DNA of 64,000 nt from JAJTFA01 sp051715425 (GCA_051715425.1 JBPXJS010000045.1:14366-78365), one strand, 5' to 3'. Shown: positions 9,362 to 18,832, counted from the stretch's first letter. Notes: a model not told the origin generated them from the letters alone. Made by a program: numbers and translations.

Positions 9362-10909
9362 TTATTTAAGCAATATTTCTCCCTCATTTTCCTGCTCCGG
9401 AATACCCCATGTATCAGAATATTTTCTTGCGGTGATATAATATTTCCCATCCTTTTTTGATTTATATAATGAGTCAATTATTGTAGGGTAGTCAGGAGTT
9501 TTGACAATTCCCTCTTTAACGACTTTCCCTTCATCATTAACAATAATAAAAGCTAAAGAAGTTGGGTTTCTAATATCTCTCAGCTTATACTCATGGTTGT
9601 TGTTTAAATTATCAATGTCCGTATTGAATAATAAATAGGTGTGATTATTTTCAAATATAGAACCGACAGAAGCAAATCTCATAAATAAATCACCAGAACT
9701 GGATTGATGTTTTGAAACAACATTATCCCAAACCAAACCTACAGTTAAATCAATTTTCAAAAGGATGATGGCTCCAAAAGAATATATTGTTGAGTTCTGT
9801 GATGGCATATTTCCAGAGCTAAGTGAGCTAACATTTTGCTCTTCTATTAAAATAGTAAGGGTGCCATCATTATTTGTAGCAATATCAATAATTTCCACAT
9901 TTGGCTTCCTGTTCTTTTCAACCTGTTTTAGAGGCATAATCTTTTGCAATAATTCGTTTGAAAAAGGAATTCGTTGAGACCTGCTTTCCTTCAGGGTTTC
10001 TAAGCTGTATTCGATGCTCAACAGCCCTTCCATTCCCCAATTTTTCTCTCTAAGATTTGAGTATAATTGGGTTACATAAATTGTGTTTTGTTTAGGGTTA
10101 ATTGAAATTTGACTCTCAGTTATGTATTTTGATTCTCCGTAATTAACCTGTTGTATAACTGGTTGGTTACTAATCTTGTCATACTTGCACAGTTTATATG
10201 AAACACTATCTCTCTTTCCTACTTTTATTAAGGATATCAGGTTTTGTTCGTTCTCGGTTAATGTTTCAAATTTAACCCCTTTAAAAATTTCTCCTTTTTC
10301 TATTGGAAATAGAACCTCCCAATCCAGTTTCAAGTCAGGATTAATAAGTGCGAAACGAATAGCGTTTGGTTTGTAAGGCTTAAGATCATAAAATTCCTGG
10401 TAATAAGCCATAATTTTATCTCCATATTTTTTTAACATAAACCTGCAAAACCTGGTTTCGATTCCCGTAAAAGGATTACTGGTAATATATACCGGCTCGT
10501 TTTCCGGTTGAATGTTCTCGTTAAATCCCTGAGCAAAAAGTTTAATTTTTTTCTCAGCTCTATCAAGAGTAAAAAAGAATATGACTAATTGCTTATTTAT
10601 AAAGTGCGCGTCTACATATTCTGCTTTTTGGGTTTTTAAGTATTTAGAAAGGTCATAAGTTTCTTTTTCGGTTTCATATTTTTTGTTTGTCTTCACAATA
10701 GTATATGTGAAACTAAAAGTCCCTTTTATTTCTAGCTCTACTCTAGAGGATTTGTCTTCATAAATTGCAGTATTCAGATTTCGGGCCTTTATTTCTTCTT
10801 TACTAATATCAGGTCCCCAGTTGATAGATAAGTCTTGAGCAAATGCATGTGTACTGCAATAAACCTGGAATATGCATGAAAAGATGATTAAACTATATTT
10901 GTTTTTCAT
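9362..10909 (-). CDS. Unrecognised exported protein
   Basis: 515 residues with a clear signal peptide (MKNKYSLIIFSCIFQVYCSTHAFAQ) and no later membrane helix, so it is probably periplasmic or secreted. I recognise no family. The body shows repeating beta-strand blocks such as ITSNPFTGIETRFCRFML, IDIATNNDGTLTILIEE and NTIYVTQLYSN, which look like beta-propeller blades, a guess only. There is no T9SS sorting domain. The gene is visibly richer in A+T than its neighbours and stands alone, convergent with the cytochrome gene (39 nt apart), so it may be a later arrival. Confidence 0.65.
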   Translation of the reverse strand: MKNKYSLIIFSCIFQVYCSTHAFAQDLSINWGPDISKEEIKARNLNTAIYEDKSSRVELEIKGTFSFTYTIVKTNKKYETEKETYDLSKYLKTQKAEYVDAHFINKQLVIFFFTLDRAEKKIKLFAQGFNENIQPENEPVYITSNPFTGIETRFCRFMLKKYGDKIMAYYQEFYDLKPYKPNAIRFALINPDLKLDWEVLFPIEKGEIFKGVKFETLTENEQNLISLIKVGKRDSVSYKLCKYDKISNQPVIQQVNYGESKYITESQISINPKQNTIYVTQLYSNLREKNWGMEGLLSIEYSLETLKESRSQRIPFSNELLQKIMPLKQVEKNRKPNVEIIDIATNNDGTLTILIEEQNVSSLSSGNMPSQNSTIYSFGAIILLKIDLTVGLVWDNVVSKHQSSSGDLFMRFASVGSIFENNHTYLLFNTDIDNLNNNHEYKLRDIRNPTSLAFIIVNDEGKVVKEGIVKTPDYPTIIDSLYKSKKDGKYYITARKYSDTWGIPEQENEGEILLK

Positions 10910-11188
10910 AATTTAGAAATAATGGGTTATTGCGAATCTAAATGAAACAAGTAAAATAGCAATGCTCTTTTTCAGATCGTTGCATCATAAAACAGGAATT
11001 GGTTAAGAGATTGTTGATATTAGAGATAAGACTACAGCCTATCTGTAGTGTGGGCAGTATTTAAGATTTCATAGACGCAAAAAAATGCTCATCTGATATA
11101 TTATTAATAGAGCAGATCGTTGGATGTTTTTTCATTACAGGATTCAAAAATTGCTTATATTTCCTCTTATAAACCTTTTTTACACACC

Positions 11189-11767
11189 ATGTTTGAATCC
11201 ATTTACAGGTATGTCAATCATTTTATCAGCCTCACGAATAAAGAAAAAGCCATTTTTGAGAGTGTTTTTACTTTCCGGCAGGTACCTAAAAACTTTGTGC
11301 TTATTGAAGAGGGTAAAGTAGCTAACGAGTTGTTCTTTATCAATAAGGGATTGCTGCGTCTGTATTATACCAAGGATGGGGACGATATTACCGGTTTTAT
11401 TTTCAGGGAGGGGCTTTTTGCCGGCAGCTACGACAGTTTTTTAAGACGAAGCCCCGGAATACAAACCCTTGAAACCCTCGAAGATTGCGACCTGCTTGCC
11501 ATTACAGCCGACCATATGGAGCAGTTATATGCCGAGATTCCCAAGATGAATATCCTTACCCGCAAAATTGCAGAGCAACGGTTTATCAATGCCCAAATGA
11601 TTCTTTCTTCCTTTATACTGGATAGTCCCGAAGAAAGATACCGCAAATTTGAAGAGCAACACAAAGACCTCTTGCTGCGCGTACCCCAGCATATGATTGC
11701 CTCTTTCCTGGGCATTACTCCAGTATCATTAAGCCGCATCAGAAAAAGGATTGCGGAGGGAAATTAA
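11189..11767 (+). CDS. Crp/Fnr-family transcription regulator
   Basis: 192 residues. The N-terminal half is a cyclic-nucleotide-binding beta-roll (FRQVPKNFVLIEEGKVANELFFINKGLLRLYY); the usual cAMP-binding arginine-rich phosphate cassette is not evident, so cAMP need not be the ligand. The end is a helix-turn-helix (QHMIASFLGITPVSLSRIRKRI). The frame runs 23 codons upstream, but MFESIYRYVNHF at 11189 is the usual start of Bacteroidota members. The SRPBCC gene follows after 71 nt with its own promoter-like box, so it may be a target (inference). Confidence 0.85.
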   Translation: MFESIYRYVNHFISLTNKEKAIFESVFTFRQVPKNFVLIEEGKVANELFFINKGLLRLYYTKDGDDITGFIFREGLFAGSYDSFLRRSPGIQTLETLEDCDLLAITADHMEQLYAEIPKMNILTRKIAEQRFINAQMILSSFILDSPEERYRKFEEQHKDLLLRVPQHMIASFLGITPVSLSRIRKRIAEGN

Positions 11768-11808
11768 TTTCTTATCTTTTGTTAACGATGGGTGAACAAA
11801 GGTGACCG

Positions 11809-11816
11809 TAGTTTTG
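11809..11816 (+). promoter_or_regulatory. -7 box TAGTTTTG before the SRPBCC gene
   Basis: An exact TAnnTTTG match 22 nt before the ATG at 11839. A TTTTG lies further upstream, but its spacing (about 27 nt) is longer than usual. Confidence 0.4.
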
Positions 11817-11838
11817 TACCATCAAAACAAAAACAACC

Positions 11839-12273
11839 ATGACAAAAGAAATTAAAACCGAAATTGTAATTAATGCACCTGCTGAAAAAGTATGGCAAAT
11901 CCTTACACAATTTAACTTGTACCATACCTGGAATCCGTTTATAATAAAGAGCGAAGGCCAGGCCATTGCCGGAACCCGCTTAACTAATACCATGCGCAAT
12001 GGAGAAGGAACCATTACTTTTAAACCGGTTATACTTGATGTAAAAACAGGAAAATCATTTAGCTGGATGGGTAGTTTATGGTTTAAAGGCCTATTTGACG
12101 GGAACCATTATTTCGAAATAGAAGAGATCTCGGCCACACAGGTAAACCTTAAACACGGTGAAAAATTCTCGGGCATATTATCCGGTATGATATTGAAAAA
12201 AATAGGGGAGCAAACCCGCAACAATTTTGTATTGATGAATCAGGCGCTGAAAGCTACGGCTGAAGCTAAATAA
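11839..12273 (+). CDS. SRPBCC (START-like) ligand-binding domain protein
   Basis: 144 residues forming one SRPBCC/polyketide-cyclase fold: it opens KTEIVINAPAEKVWQILTQF, continues YHTWNPF, then GTRLTNTMR and SFSWMG, and ends with a long helix (IGEQTRNNFVLMNQALKATAEAK). Members of this family bind hydrophobic ligands in a central cavity; many in bacteria have no known ligand. Cytoplasmic, with no signal peptide. It lies 71 nt after the Crp/Fnr regulator on the same strand. Confidence 0.85.
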   Translation: MTKEIKTEIVINAPAEKVWQILTQFNLYHTWNPFIIKSEGQAIAGTRLTNTMRNGEGTITFKPVILDVKTGKSFSWMGSLWFKGLFDGNHYFEIEEISATQVNLKHGEKFSGILSGMILKKIGEQTRNNFVLMNQALKATAEAK

Positions 12274-12330
12274 TCAATTAATAAACATGATGAGCAATAA
12301 ATGGCCGGCACATTTTCCGGTAACACAAAT

Positions 12331-12406
12331 AAGTTCACAGTTAGAAGTTAAGAAGTTCGAAGTTGGGTATTCATCTACACATCTTCACATTTTCACATTT
12401 GCACAT
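12331..12406 (+). repeat. Intergenic direct repeat, copy 1
   Basis: A stretch beginning AAGTTCACAGTTAGAAGTT and ending TTTGCACAT returns about 104 nt later with a few changes. Between the copies lies TTGCGTCTTTGCGGTGG, a text often seen in Bacteroidota intergenic regions. It contains internal near-repeats of ACATCTTCACATTTTC type. No ORF. Confidence 0.75.
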
Positions 12407-12434
12407 CATTCTCCTTGCGTCTTTGCGGTGGTTT

Positions 12435-12517
12435 AAGTTCACAGTTAGTAGTTAAGAAGTTCGAAGTGGGGATTCATCTACACATCTACACATCTTCACA
12501 TTTTCAAATTTGCACAT
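12435..12517 (+). repeat. Intergenic direct repeat, copy 2
   Basis: Second copy of the preceding repeat (AAGTTCACAGTTAGTAGTT ... TTTGCACAT). It differs by single-base changes and an extra CACATCTA unit. Confidence 0.75.
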
Positions 12518-13100
12518 TGTATGAAGTACCCGTTTTAGTTCGCTACGGTTGAGTTATTAGTAGAGTAGTAAACTGCAAAAAAGTGAGGTATTGAACACCC
12601 TACCCCCCTTCGCTTTTTCAACCCATATTAGGCACATGTTCATTCATTCAACATATCCTAATAATATGTTGAAATTGTTCGATTGTTTCAACATATAAGT
12701 CCAATATGCTCAATTAATCTGCCTGTTTATGGAGCATAAATTACCTTTAGCATTTTGACCAGGCGGATGTATTTTTTGTGTGATAGATTGGATTGAAAAT
12801 GGCAATGCGAGTTTCAAGTTTTATCAGGGTCATTTGAAACATGAATGTTGGGCTACTGCCAAATAGCCTTATCTTTTATTATACTAGCAAAAGTGAAACA
12901 TGTGAAGTCGGAATTTATGAATAGAGGGCAGATATTGATGAGGGAAGGGATGCCGATCTTTATAAACCGCAAGTTTCGCGCTTATTTGAGAATAGTAAAT
13001 TAAACTGTCAATTGAATCTTAGGATTGGCAGCTTTATCTTGAAATTTATAATAATTTGCTTATCAAATACCTATGTTTGTCAAAAGCTAATTCTAAGGCC
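12518..13100. other. Non-coding stretch before the KAP NTPase
   Basis: About 580 bases with no credible ORF on either strand. It contains three copies of TTCAACATAT (12647-12656 direct, 12664-12673 inverted, 12687-12696 direct); the first two form a perfect 10-bp hairpin with a 7-nt loop. A TGAAACATG motif recurs near 12836 and 12894. It is A+T rich like the NTPase gene. No integrase, tRNA or terminator seen. Confidence 0.6.
12647..12696. repeat. Three TTCAACATAT motifs, alternating orientation
   Basis: Exact copies at 12647-12656, inverted at 12664-12673 and direct at 12687-12696. The first pair can fold as a hairpin. The set could be an operator or a leftover of a mobile element; nothing nearby decides this. 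Confidence 0.6.
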
Positions 13101-16100
13101 ATGAAAAACGGGATAGACTTTGAGTTTATAACAGAAAAGCCACACATAGAAAATGAAAACGATCCACTTGAGTTTGGTTTCAAAAATGTCTGTGCTTCAC
13201 TCTGTCAAATTATAAAAAAAGCACCTTCCCCTTTCACAATTGGTCTTATCGGTAAATGGGGTAGTGGTAAAAGCACATTGTTGGAAAATCTAGCTGTGGA
13301 GCTTGGTAAAGAAACAATTCCTGTATTCAATTTTGACGTTTGGAAACACAAAGACGACAGCTTGAGAAGGACATTCCTTAAAGAGTTACATGAGTTCCTA
13401 TGCGCACCTCATTTTAAAGATATTTATACAAAAAAAGAACTCTCAAAACAGGTTTATGCTAGCACTAAGAACTCTAATGATGTTGTAAGCTTCTTGAAAG
13501 AAAAATGGGGACAGCATCTGTTGGCAATAGCGATAATAACGACTGTTATTGTTGTTGTTTCGGGTTTAATCCACTGGCTATTTGGCTTAATTGGTATTGA
13601 TATTTTGCCTGTTCTAAAAACCTTGTTGAGTGCAATAACAGGAATAGTAACTGTTAGCGTTTTTGTGAAGTATATAGACCAGTTTATTAAAACTGAGAAA
13701 AAAGAGGAAGTCAAGGAAAGATATATAGATCCTCATCAATTTGAAGATGAATTTAAAGATATTATTAAAAGCATTAAATCAAAGAGGCTTATCATTTCTT
13801 TTGATAATATAGATAGAATTCAAGGAGGCGATGTTATCTCTGTAATTACTACGATAAAAACCTTTCTAGAGCCGATCCGCAAAGAAAATTATAACGCTTC
13901 TGTAGTATTTATTATTCCTTGTGATCATGAAGCCATAAGGAAAGTTGTATCAGATAAACATACAAACGCGGATGAATTCTTAAGAAAAATATTTAATACT
14001 ATTATTTGGTTACCTAATTTCCACACCGTTGAATTAGAGAGTTATGCTAGAAAACTTTTGATAAAAACAAAAGTGAGGAGTTTTGATAATCCTGATATAG
14101 CTGAAATAATTATAAAGACATATAGAGAAAATCCAAGACAAGTGGTTCAATTCATAAACACTCTATTGTCTCAATATTTGATACTTAAGACTAAAGAAGA
14201 CAGTAATGAGTTTGGTGGAAATTTCCATGTTGATGAAAATGTACAGATGCTTGTGAAGTTTATTTCATTGCGTCAGCGGTTTCCTTTGGTAATGAGCTTT
14301 ATCGAGTCTGAAAGAATTTACAGGACAGATGTTAATTTGGAGAATTTAGGATTTAAGCATAAGCCGATCTTGCCTCGTTTTAACTTGTTTGTCAAAGATG
14401 AATTAAATGGGATAAATGACGAAATCTTGCCGTTGCTTTTTACATTAAAGTATTCTGAGCAAGAAAAGTCAATGCCAGGAATAAGTGTGTTATTTGATCT
14501 TTTGGAGCGAAATGAAATTGACAAAGCAACCTCTCTGTTCAAAGAAATAGTAAAAGAAGATCAATTGGCCTCATTCGATGATCTTATTGGAGAACGAATA
14601 ATTTCAAATAAAATTAAGAACAACGAAGCTCGTACTGCGATTCTCGCAAATTCACTTATTGAAGTACTACTAAATGATGAGGAGATAATAGTGGCTACCA
14701 ATACCTACAAACTGATTATACAATGTTTATCAAAATTTAGAAATCAAAATTTTTATTCTGCTATCAATGCTGCGAAGACTTGGGAATTCATACAATCGCA
14801 CGGGAACAATGAAGATGTTGATTATCCATTGACACAGTGGATGGGTTTAATAAATTCATATGTGTCGGATGATTCAAATAAAGTCACGAAAAACGACCTT
14901 GATAAAATTGCCGTAGAAGTTCTACAAATTGCTACTGAAGCATTTCTACATATAAAAACAATGAGTATAATTGCCGAGGTGAAAAGATTTGCTGAAAACT
15001 ATATCAGTAAATATGCTCCTCCATATTCAACAATACAGCCATTAACAGCTAATAAAGACAATAGAGATCGTTATCTGAGCGACTATTTTGTAAGAAATCT
15101 TATTGAAAAAGTCAGTATTGAAGATTTTATTGACGATGAATACGAAAGCCTTAGACCATTTAATATTCTATATTTTGTTTCGACCAATTATATCCAAAAC
15201 TATAAAGACGATTTATTCGTTAGACTGAAACAGGTTTCAGAAAGCATAGAGCCACAAAGTCAACAGTTTCCCGCCTTAAATGAAGTTTATCATATCAAAC
15301 TGGCAAAGTTCTTCGCAGTTCATAACCATCTTATCGGCAGTTCGACTGAAAAAATAACGGAGATTATTCATAATGCTGATCGTTTATATGATACTGAGAA
15401 CCGCGAAGAGAACCGAGGAATTATCAACTTTTATTTAACAGTTTTTAATCAATATACTGGAGACTATAAAACACGTATGTCGGACGCCATAAGCCATTAT
15501 TTTGAGGATGCTAACTATGAAAAGTTGACTAAATCTATAAGTGATTGGGATTACTTTGATTATTCAGAAGTGTTTCTTATAATGTTGAAAAACAGGCAGT
15601 TTAATAATGAAGTTGTATTGAGTTTTGTGTTTGGTAATGCCGCAGCAGAAACTAAGATTTTATGGATTACAACATTGCTGCCTATTCTTAACAAGTATGG
15701 TATTGACTTAATTGAAAGAAGTTTAGAGCTGCTTTCAAATGAAAGTGTAGTAGGTGCCTTAATAGCATACCTTCACTCAAGCAGTGATATGTCAATGAAC
15801 AGAAGAGCATTTAGAGTTCTTGAACACGTTGAAACTTATTCAGATAAAACGAGTGAAGAAGTACTAGCGCTATTTCAAAAATGGCTTTTTAATGCAACAG
15901 ATGGAGAAAGACGAAAAATTGTGCGAGAGTTCGTATTGTTTACTAAGACAAAAGAGCCTCTTGTCTTAGAAAAGCTCTGCTCTATAATCGTTCAACATGA
16001 GAAACCATTATCTCTTGCTTGTTTGAATATTTTGTTAGACCATAAAGATAGTATAACCAAAGAACAACAAGTAGATTTAATAGAATACTCTTTTGACAGG

Positions 16101-16466
16101 CTAGTTAATTCAGAGGACTTTAATGAAATAAGACTGTTATACGAAATTATAGAAAGTCAAGATGTTAATTTCGGGAAAGAAAAGCGGTTAAATGATCGAT
16201 TAGAATCATTGGAAGCAAATTTGTTGAAATTTGAAGGAAGCATTAAAGATGAACATCTTCACATGCTTATCTCATTGAAGTCCGAAGACCCAATTATTAA
16301 AAAACTACAGTCAAAATTAATTAAAGCTCATAAAAACATCTTTTTAACAAGTACAGAACGAATTCGTGATCTGCAATCAGGTATGCGAACCGTTTCCCTT
16401 GACCATGGTTATTTAATTGGCATTTCAAGCACGTTCCCAGAATTCAGAGAAGCAAGTTCTTATTGA
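13101..16466 (+). CDS. KAP-family P-loop NTPase, membrane-inserted, large
   Basis: 1121 residues. Walker A GKWGSGKST at residues 51-59 is followed by two membrane helices (about 138-162 and 166-190) and then Walker B LIISFDNID near 229-237, the hallmark order of KAP NTPases, in which a helical hairpin is inserted between the ATP motifs. RQVVQFINTLLSQ marks the sensor/lid helices. The remaining 700 residues are helical and unrecognised. Relatives include PifA, which excludes phage T7, so defence is a reasonable guess but unproven. ATG 13101 (MKNGIDFEF) is preferred over TTG 13056. The gene is clearly A+T rich. A TGA ends it, but the frame stays open for another 126 codons. Confidence 0.75.
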   Translation: MKNGIDFEFITEKPHIENENDPLEFGFKNVCASLCQIIKKAPSPFTIGLIGKWGSGKSTLLENLAVELGKETIPVFNFDVWKHKDDSLRRTFLKELHEFLCAPHFKDIYTKKELSKQVYASTKNSNDVVSFLKEKWGQHLLAIAIITTVIVVVSGLIHWLFGLIGIDILPVLKTLLSAITGIVTVSVFVKYIDQFIKTEKKEEVKERYIDPHQFEDEFKDIIKSIKSKRLIISFDNIDRIQGGDVISVITTIKTFLEPIRKENYNASVVFIIPCDHEAIRKVVSDKHTNADEFLRKIFNTIIWLPNFHTVELESYARKLLIKTKVRSFDNPDIAEIIIKTYRENPRQVVQFINTLLSQYLILKTKEDSNEFGGNFHVDENVQMLVKFISLRQRFPLVMSFIESERIYRTDVNLENLGFKHKPILPRFNLFVKDELNGINDEILPLLFTLKYSEQEKSMPGISVLFDLLERNEIDKATSLFKEIVKEDQLASFDDLIGERIISNKIKNNEARTAILANSLIEVLLNDEEIIVATNTYKLIIQCLSKFRNQNFYSAINAAKTWEFIQSHGNNEDVDYPLTQWMGLINSYVSDDSNKVTKNDLDKIAVEVLQIATEAFLHIKTMSIIAEVKRFAENYISKYAPPYSTIQPLTANKDNRDRYLSDYFVRNLIEKVSIEDFIDDEYESLRPFNILYFVSTNYIQNYKDDLFVRLKQVSESIEPQSQQFPALNEVYHIKLAKFFAVHNHLIGSSTEKITEIIHNADRLYDTENREENRGIINFYLTVFNQYTGDYKTRMSDAISHYFEDANYEKLTKSISDWDYFDYSEVFLIMLKNRQFNNEVVLSFVFGNAAAETKILWITTLLPILNKYGIDLIERSLELLSNESVVGALIAYLHSSSDMSMNRRAFRVLEHVETYSDKTSEEVLALFQKWLFNATDGERRKIVREFVLFTKTKEPLVLEKLCSIIVQHEKPLSLACLNILLDHKDSITKEQQVDLIEYSFDRLVNSEDFNEIRLLYEIIESQDVNFGKEKRLNDRLESLEANLLKFEGSIKDEHLHMLISLKSEDPIIKKLQSKLIKAHKNIFLTSTERIRDLQSGMRTVSLDHGYLIGISSTFPEFREASSY

Positions 16467-16481
16467 ATATCGAAGAGGCTA

Positions 16482-16844
16482 ATGCTTTCTGATGAGGAAA
16501 GTATAAACGGGGGAGAATATGTGTTAGGATATTCTTTCAAACTTCCTATTTCCGAAAGCCATATATCGTCTGCTAAAATTCGGTTTCTTATAGATGATAA
16601 AATTCAAGTTGTTTTAAATGAAACCAAGTTATCAGAGATTCTTGACAATAATCAAAATCAAGTCAGGGAACTAGATTTAACCAAATCTTTAAAACAAGGT
16701 ATTAATGACTTTAGGTTCCTAATACAAAATGCTTCATTTGCACATCTTAATGTTGAAACGGAACCATTTTACTATTCAAATGAGAAATGGAACATGAATC
16801 CTTTTGGTATAATCTTCGTAATTGACATTCAAGTTAAAGGATAA
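16482..16844 (+). CDS. Small beta-rich protein, in frame with the KAP NTPase
   Basis: 120 residues, no recognised family. It is in exactly the same frame as the upstream NTPase, separated only by one TGA (16464-16466) and five sense codons. The content alternates strands and ends NPFGIIFVIDIQVKG, with INDFRFLIQNASF before it, which resembles a beta-sandwich/carbohydrate-binding type module. It could be a separate translationally coupled protein starting at ATG 16482, or the C-terminal domain of the NTPase cut off by a nonsense change. Same A+T-rich composition as the NTPase. Confidence 0.5.
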   Translation: MLSDEESINGGEYVLGYSFKLPISESHISSAKIRFLIDDKIQVVLNETKLSEILDNNQNQVRELDLTKSLKQGINDFRFLIQNASFAHLNVETEPFYYSNEKWNMNPFGIIFVIDIQVKG

Positions 16845-16981
16845 AAGATTGTTTAATATAAAGAATAGAACATGGTTGTCGAAAGCAGGAATGATCAAAA
16901 ACTTACATAGGTGTTTGTCAATCATTTTTATGGTTATTGCAAAACAAAATGTACAATAAGAAACCCCACCCAAACCCCATA

Positions 16982-17013
16982 AAAAAAGCGACCTTGTTTA
17001 AAGTCGCTTTTTT
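16982..17013 (-). terminator. Bidirectional rho-independent terminator
   Basis: An 11-bp stem AAAAAAGCGAC / GTCGCTTTTTT with a 10-nt loop. It lies directly after the 3' end of tRNA-Lys on the minus strand and 137 nt after the plus-strand KAP unit, so it can end both. Confidence 0.8.
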
Positions 17014-17017
17014 GTTG

Positions 17018-17090
17018 TGATTTCGCTGGGATTCGAACCCAGGACCCCTACATTAAAAGTGTAATGCTCTACCAGCTGAGCTACGAAATC
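17018..17090 (-). tRNA. tRNA-Lys (UUU)
   Basis: The 73-nt minus-strand gene folds as a cloverleaf: acceptor stem GATTTCG / CGAAATC, D-arm GCTCAGCTGGTAGAGC, anticodon loop CTTTTAA giving anticodon UUU, and T-arm with GGTTCGAATCC. The CCA is not encoded (CAA follows). The 3' end points toward the KAP region, the usual orientation for a tRNA-linked island, but I find no duplicated 3' end in the region to support one. Confidence 0.95.
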
Positions 17091-17221
17091 AATCCCTTCG
17101 TTTTTGTTAACGAGGCTGCAAAAATAAGGCGATATTTTAATTTGGCAAACATGGGCTAATTTTTTTTTCGAAAATTATGCACATCCGTTTTTAATCAACC
17201 ATTTAAAAATGGGTAACCGGC

Positions 17222-18778
17222 CTACTTGGTTTCCAATACCACAAAGGGCACAATCATTTCTTCCAGCGAAATACCCCCATGTTGAAAAGAGTTATTATAC
17301 AGGTTTACGTGGTAATTATAATTGTTGGGGTAAGCCATAAAATGATCCTCGGTGGCAAAAACAAACCTCGAACTCATATGCAATTTGGGCAAATAAGCTT
17401 CTGATGGGTCTTTTATGGTAAACAATTCACTTTCATTATAACTCAGGTTACGGCCTTGTTTATACCTCAGGTTGGTGCTGGTATTGCGGTCGCCCACAAT
17501 TTTTACGGCATCCTGCACCCGTATAGAGCCATGGTCGGTGGTTATTACCAGTTTGGCTTTTTTCTGGGCCAGTCGTTTTAAGGCATCAAACAGGGGAGAG
17601 TGCTCAAACCACGATTGGGTAATGCTGCGGTAAGCGGCTTCATCTTCTGCCAACTCCTTCATCACATTCATCTCCGTGCGTGCGTGGCTCAGCATATCTA
17701 CAAAATTGTATACAATTACGTTTAGCTTATTGTTAAACATATTTGGTATCTGATCTACCAGGTCTTTGCCGGCATTAAAGTTGGTTACCTTGGTATAGCT
17801 AAACTTCTCTTTAAAATTAAGCCTGTTCAGTTGCGAGGCCAGCAACTCTTCTTCATATTTGTTTTTGCCTTCATCTTCTTCCTCATCCACCCACAGGTTG
17901 GGGTATATTTTGCCAATCTCCGAAGGCATCATACCGGCAAAAAAGGAATTACGGGCATAATGTGTGGTGGTAGGCAAAATGGTCATGTACACATCCTCTG
18001 TTTCCGTTCTGAAATACTCGCTGATAATGGGTTGTATCACCTTCCACTGGTCGTACCTGAAATTATCCAACAGGAGCAAAAAAACAGGTTCTTTGCTTTC
18101 CTGAATTACGGGCATCAGTTTCTTTTTCACCACCGTATGGCTCATGGCCGGTGTTTTATCATCGGCCTTCTTTAAAAAGTTAAGGTAGTTTTGTTTTATA
18201 AACTTGGTCCACTCGCGGTTGGCTTCACTTTTCTGCATCACAAAAACCTCATCCATACCGGTATTATCGCTGGAGGAGAGTTCCAGTTCCCAAAAAATGA
18301 GCTTGCGGTAAAGGGTAACCCAGGTATCAAAACTGGTGGTATCCATCATCTCCATGCCAATTTGCCTGAACTCCTGCTGGTAGCCCTGAGCGGTTTTTTC
18401 GCTGATGAGTCTTTTGTTGTCCAAAATCTTTTTTATGGAAAGCAAAATCTGGTTGGAATTAACCGGTTTTATCAGGTAATCGGCTATTTTATTGCCAATG
18501 GCATCTTCCATAATATGCTCTTCTTCACTTTTGGTAATCATTACCACAGGCACATCAGGCTTAAAGGTTTTTATCTGGGCAAGTGCTTCCAGTCCTGAAA
18601 TTCCGGGCATGTTTTCATCCAGAAAAATAAGGTCGTAGTGTTTGGTTTTGCTGGCATCTATGGCATCTATCCCGCTGGTTACGGTATCAATTTCATATCC
18701 TTTGTTGGTAAGAAAAATAACATGGGGTTTCAACAGTGCAATTTCGTCATCGGCCCAAAGTATGTGTGCATTTGGCAT
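17222..18778 (-). CDS. porX: PorX-type response regulator (receiver plus PglZ domain)
   Basis: 518 residues. Residues 1-125 are a receiver domain (LWADDEIAL, phospho-acceptor in LIFLDENMPG, conserved TK and YLIKPV). A helical linker leads to a PglZ/alkaline-phosphatase-like domain (VFLLLLDNFRYDQW, TILPTTTHYARNSFFAG, VIVYNFVDMLSHAR, LVITTDHGSIRV). This exact pairing is the hallmark of PorX, which with the kinase PorY controls T9SS gene expression in Porphyromonas and relatives. No partner kinase is adjacent. Head-to-head with the HD-domain gene, 54 nt apart. Confidence 0.9.
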   Translation of the reverse strand: MPNAHILWADDEIALLKPHVIFLTNKGYEIDTVTSGIDAIDASKTKHYDLIFLDENMPGISGLEALAQIKTFKPDVPVVMITKSEEEHIMEDAIGNKIADYLIKPVNSNQILLSIKKILDNKRLISEKTAQGYQQEFRQIGMEMMDTTSFDTWVTLYRKLIFWELELSSSDNTGMDEVFVMQKSEANREWTKFIKQNYLNFLKKADDKTPAMSHTVVKKKLMPVIQESKEPVFLLLLDNFRYDQWKVIQPIISEYFRTETEDVYMTILPTTTHYARNSFFAGMMPSEIGKIYPNLWVDEEEDEGKNKYEEELLASQLNRLNFKEKFSYTKVTNFNAGKDLVDQIPNMFNNKLNVIVYNFVDMLSHARTEMNVMKELAEDEAAYRSITQSWFEHSPLFDALKRLAQKKAKLVITTDHGSIRVQDAVKIVGDRNTSTNLRYKQGRNLSYNESELFTIKDPSEAYLPKLHMSSRFVFATEDHFMAYPNNYNYHVNLYNNSFQHGGISLEEMIVPFVVLETK

Positions 18779-18832
18779 ATAAAGTCTATTTTTGTTAGGT
18801 ATTAAGGGTTACGAATTTAAATTACTTTTATT

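Noticed and set aside
12331..12517. CRISPR array
   Set aside because: Only two copies, far longer than CRISPR repeats, with a single non-unique spacer and no cas gene.
16990..17090. tRNA-Lys as integration site of a genomic island
   Set aside because: No integrase and no duplicated tRNA 3' segment in the region 12274-17017.
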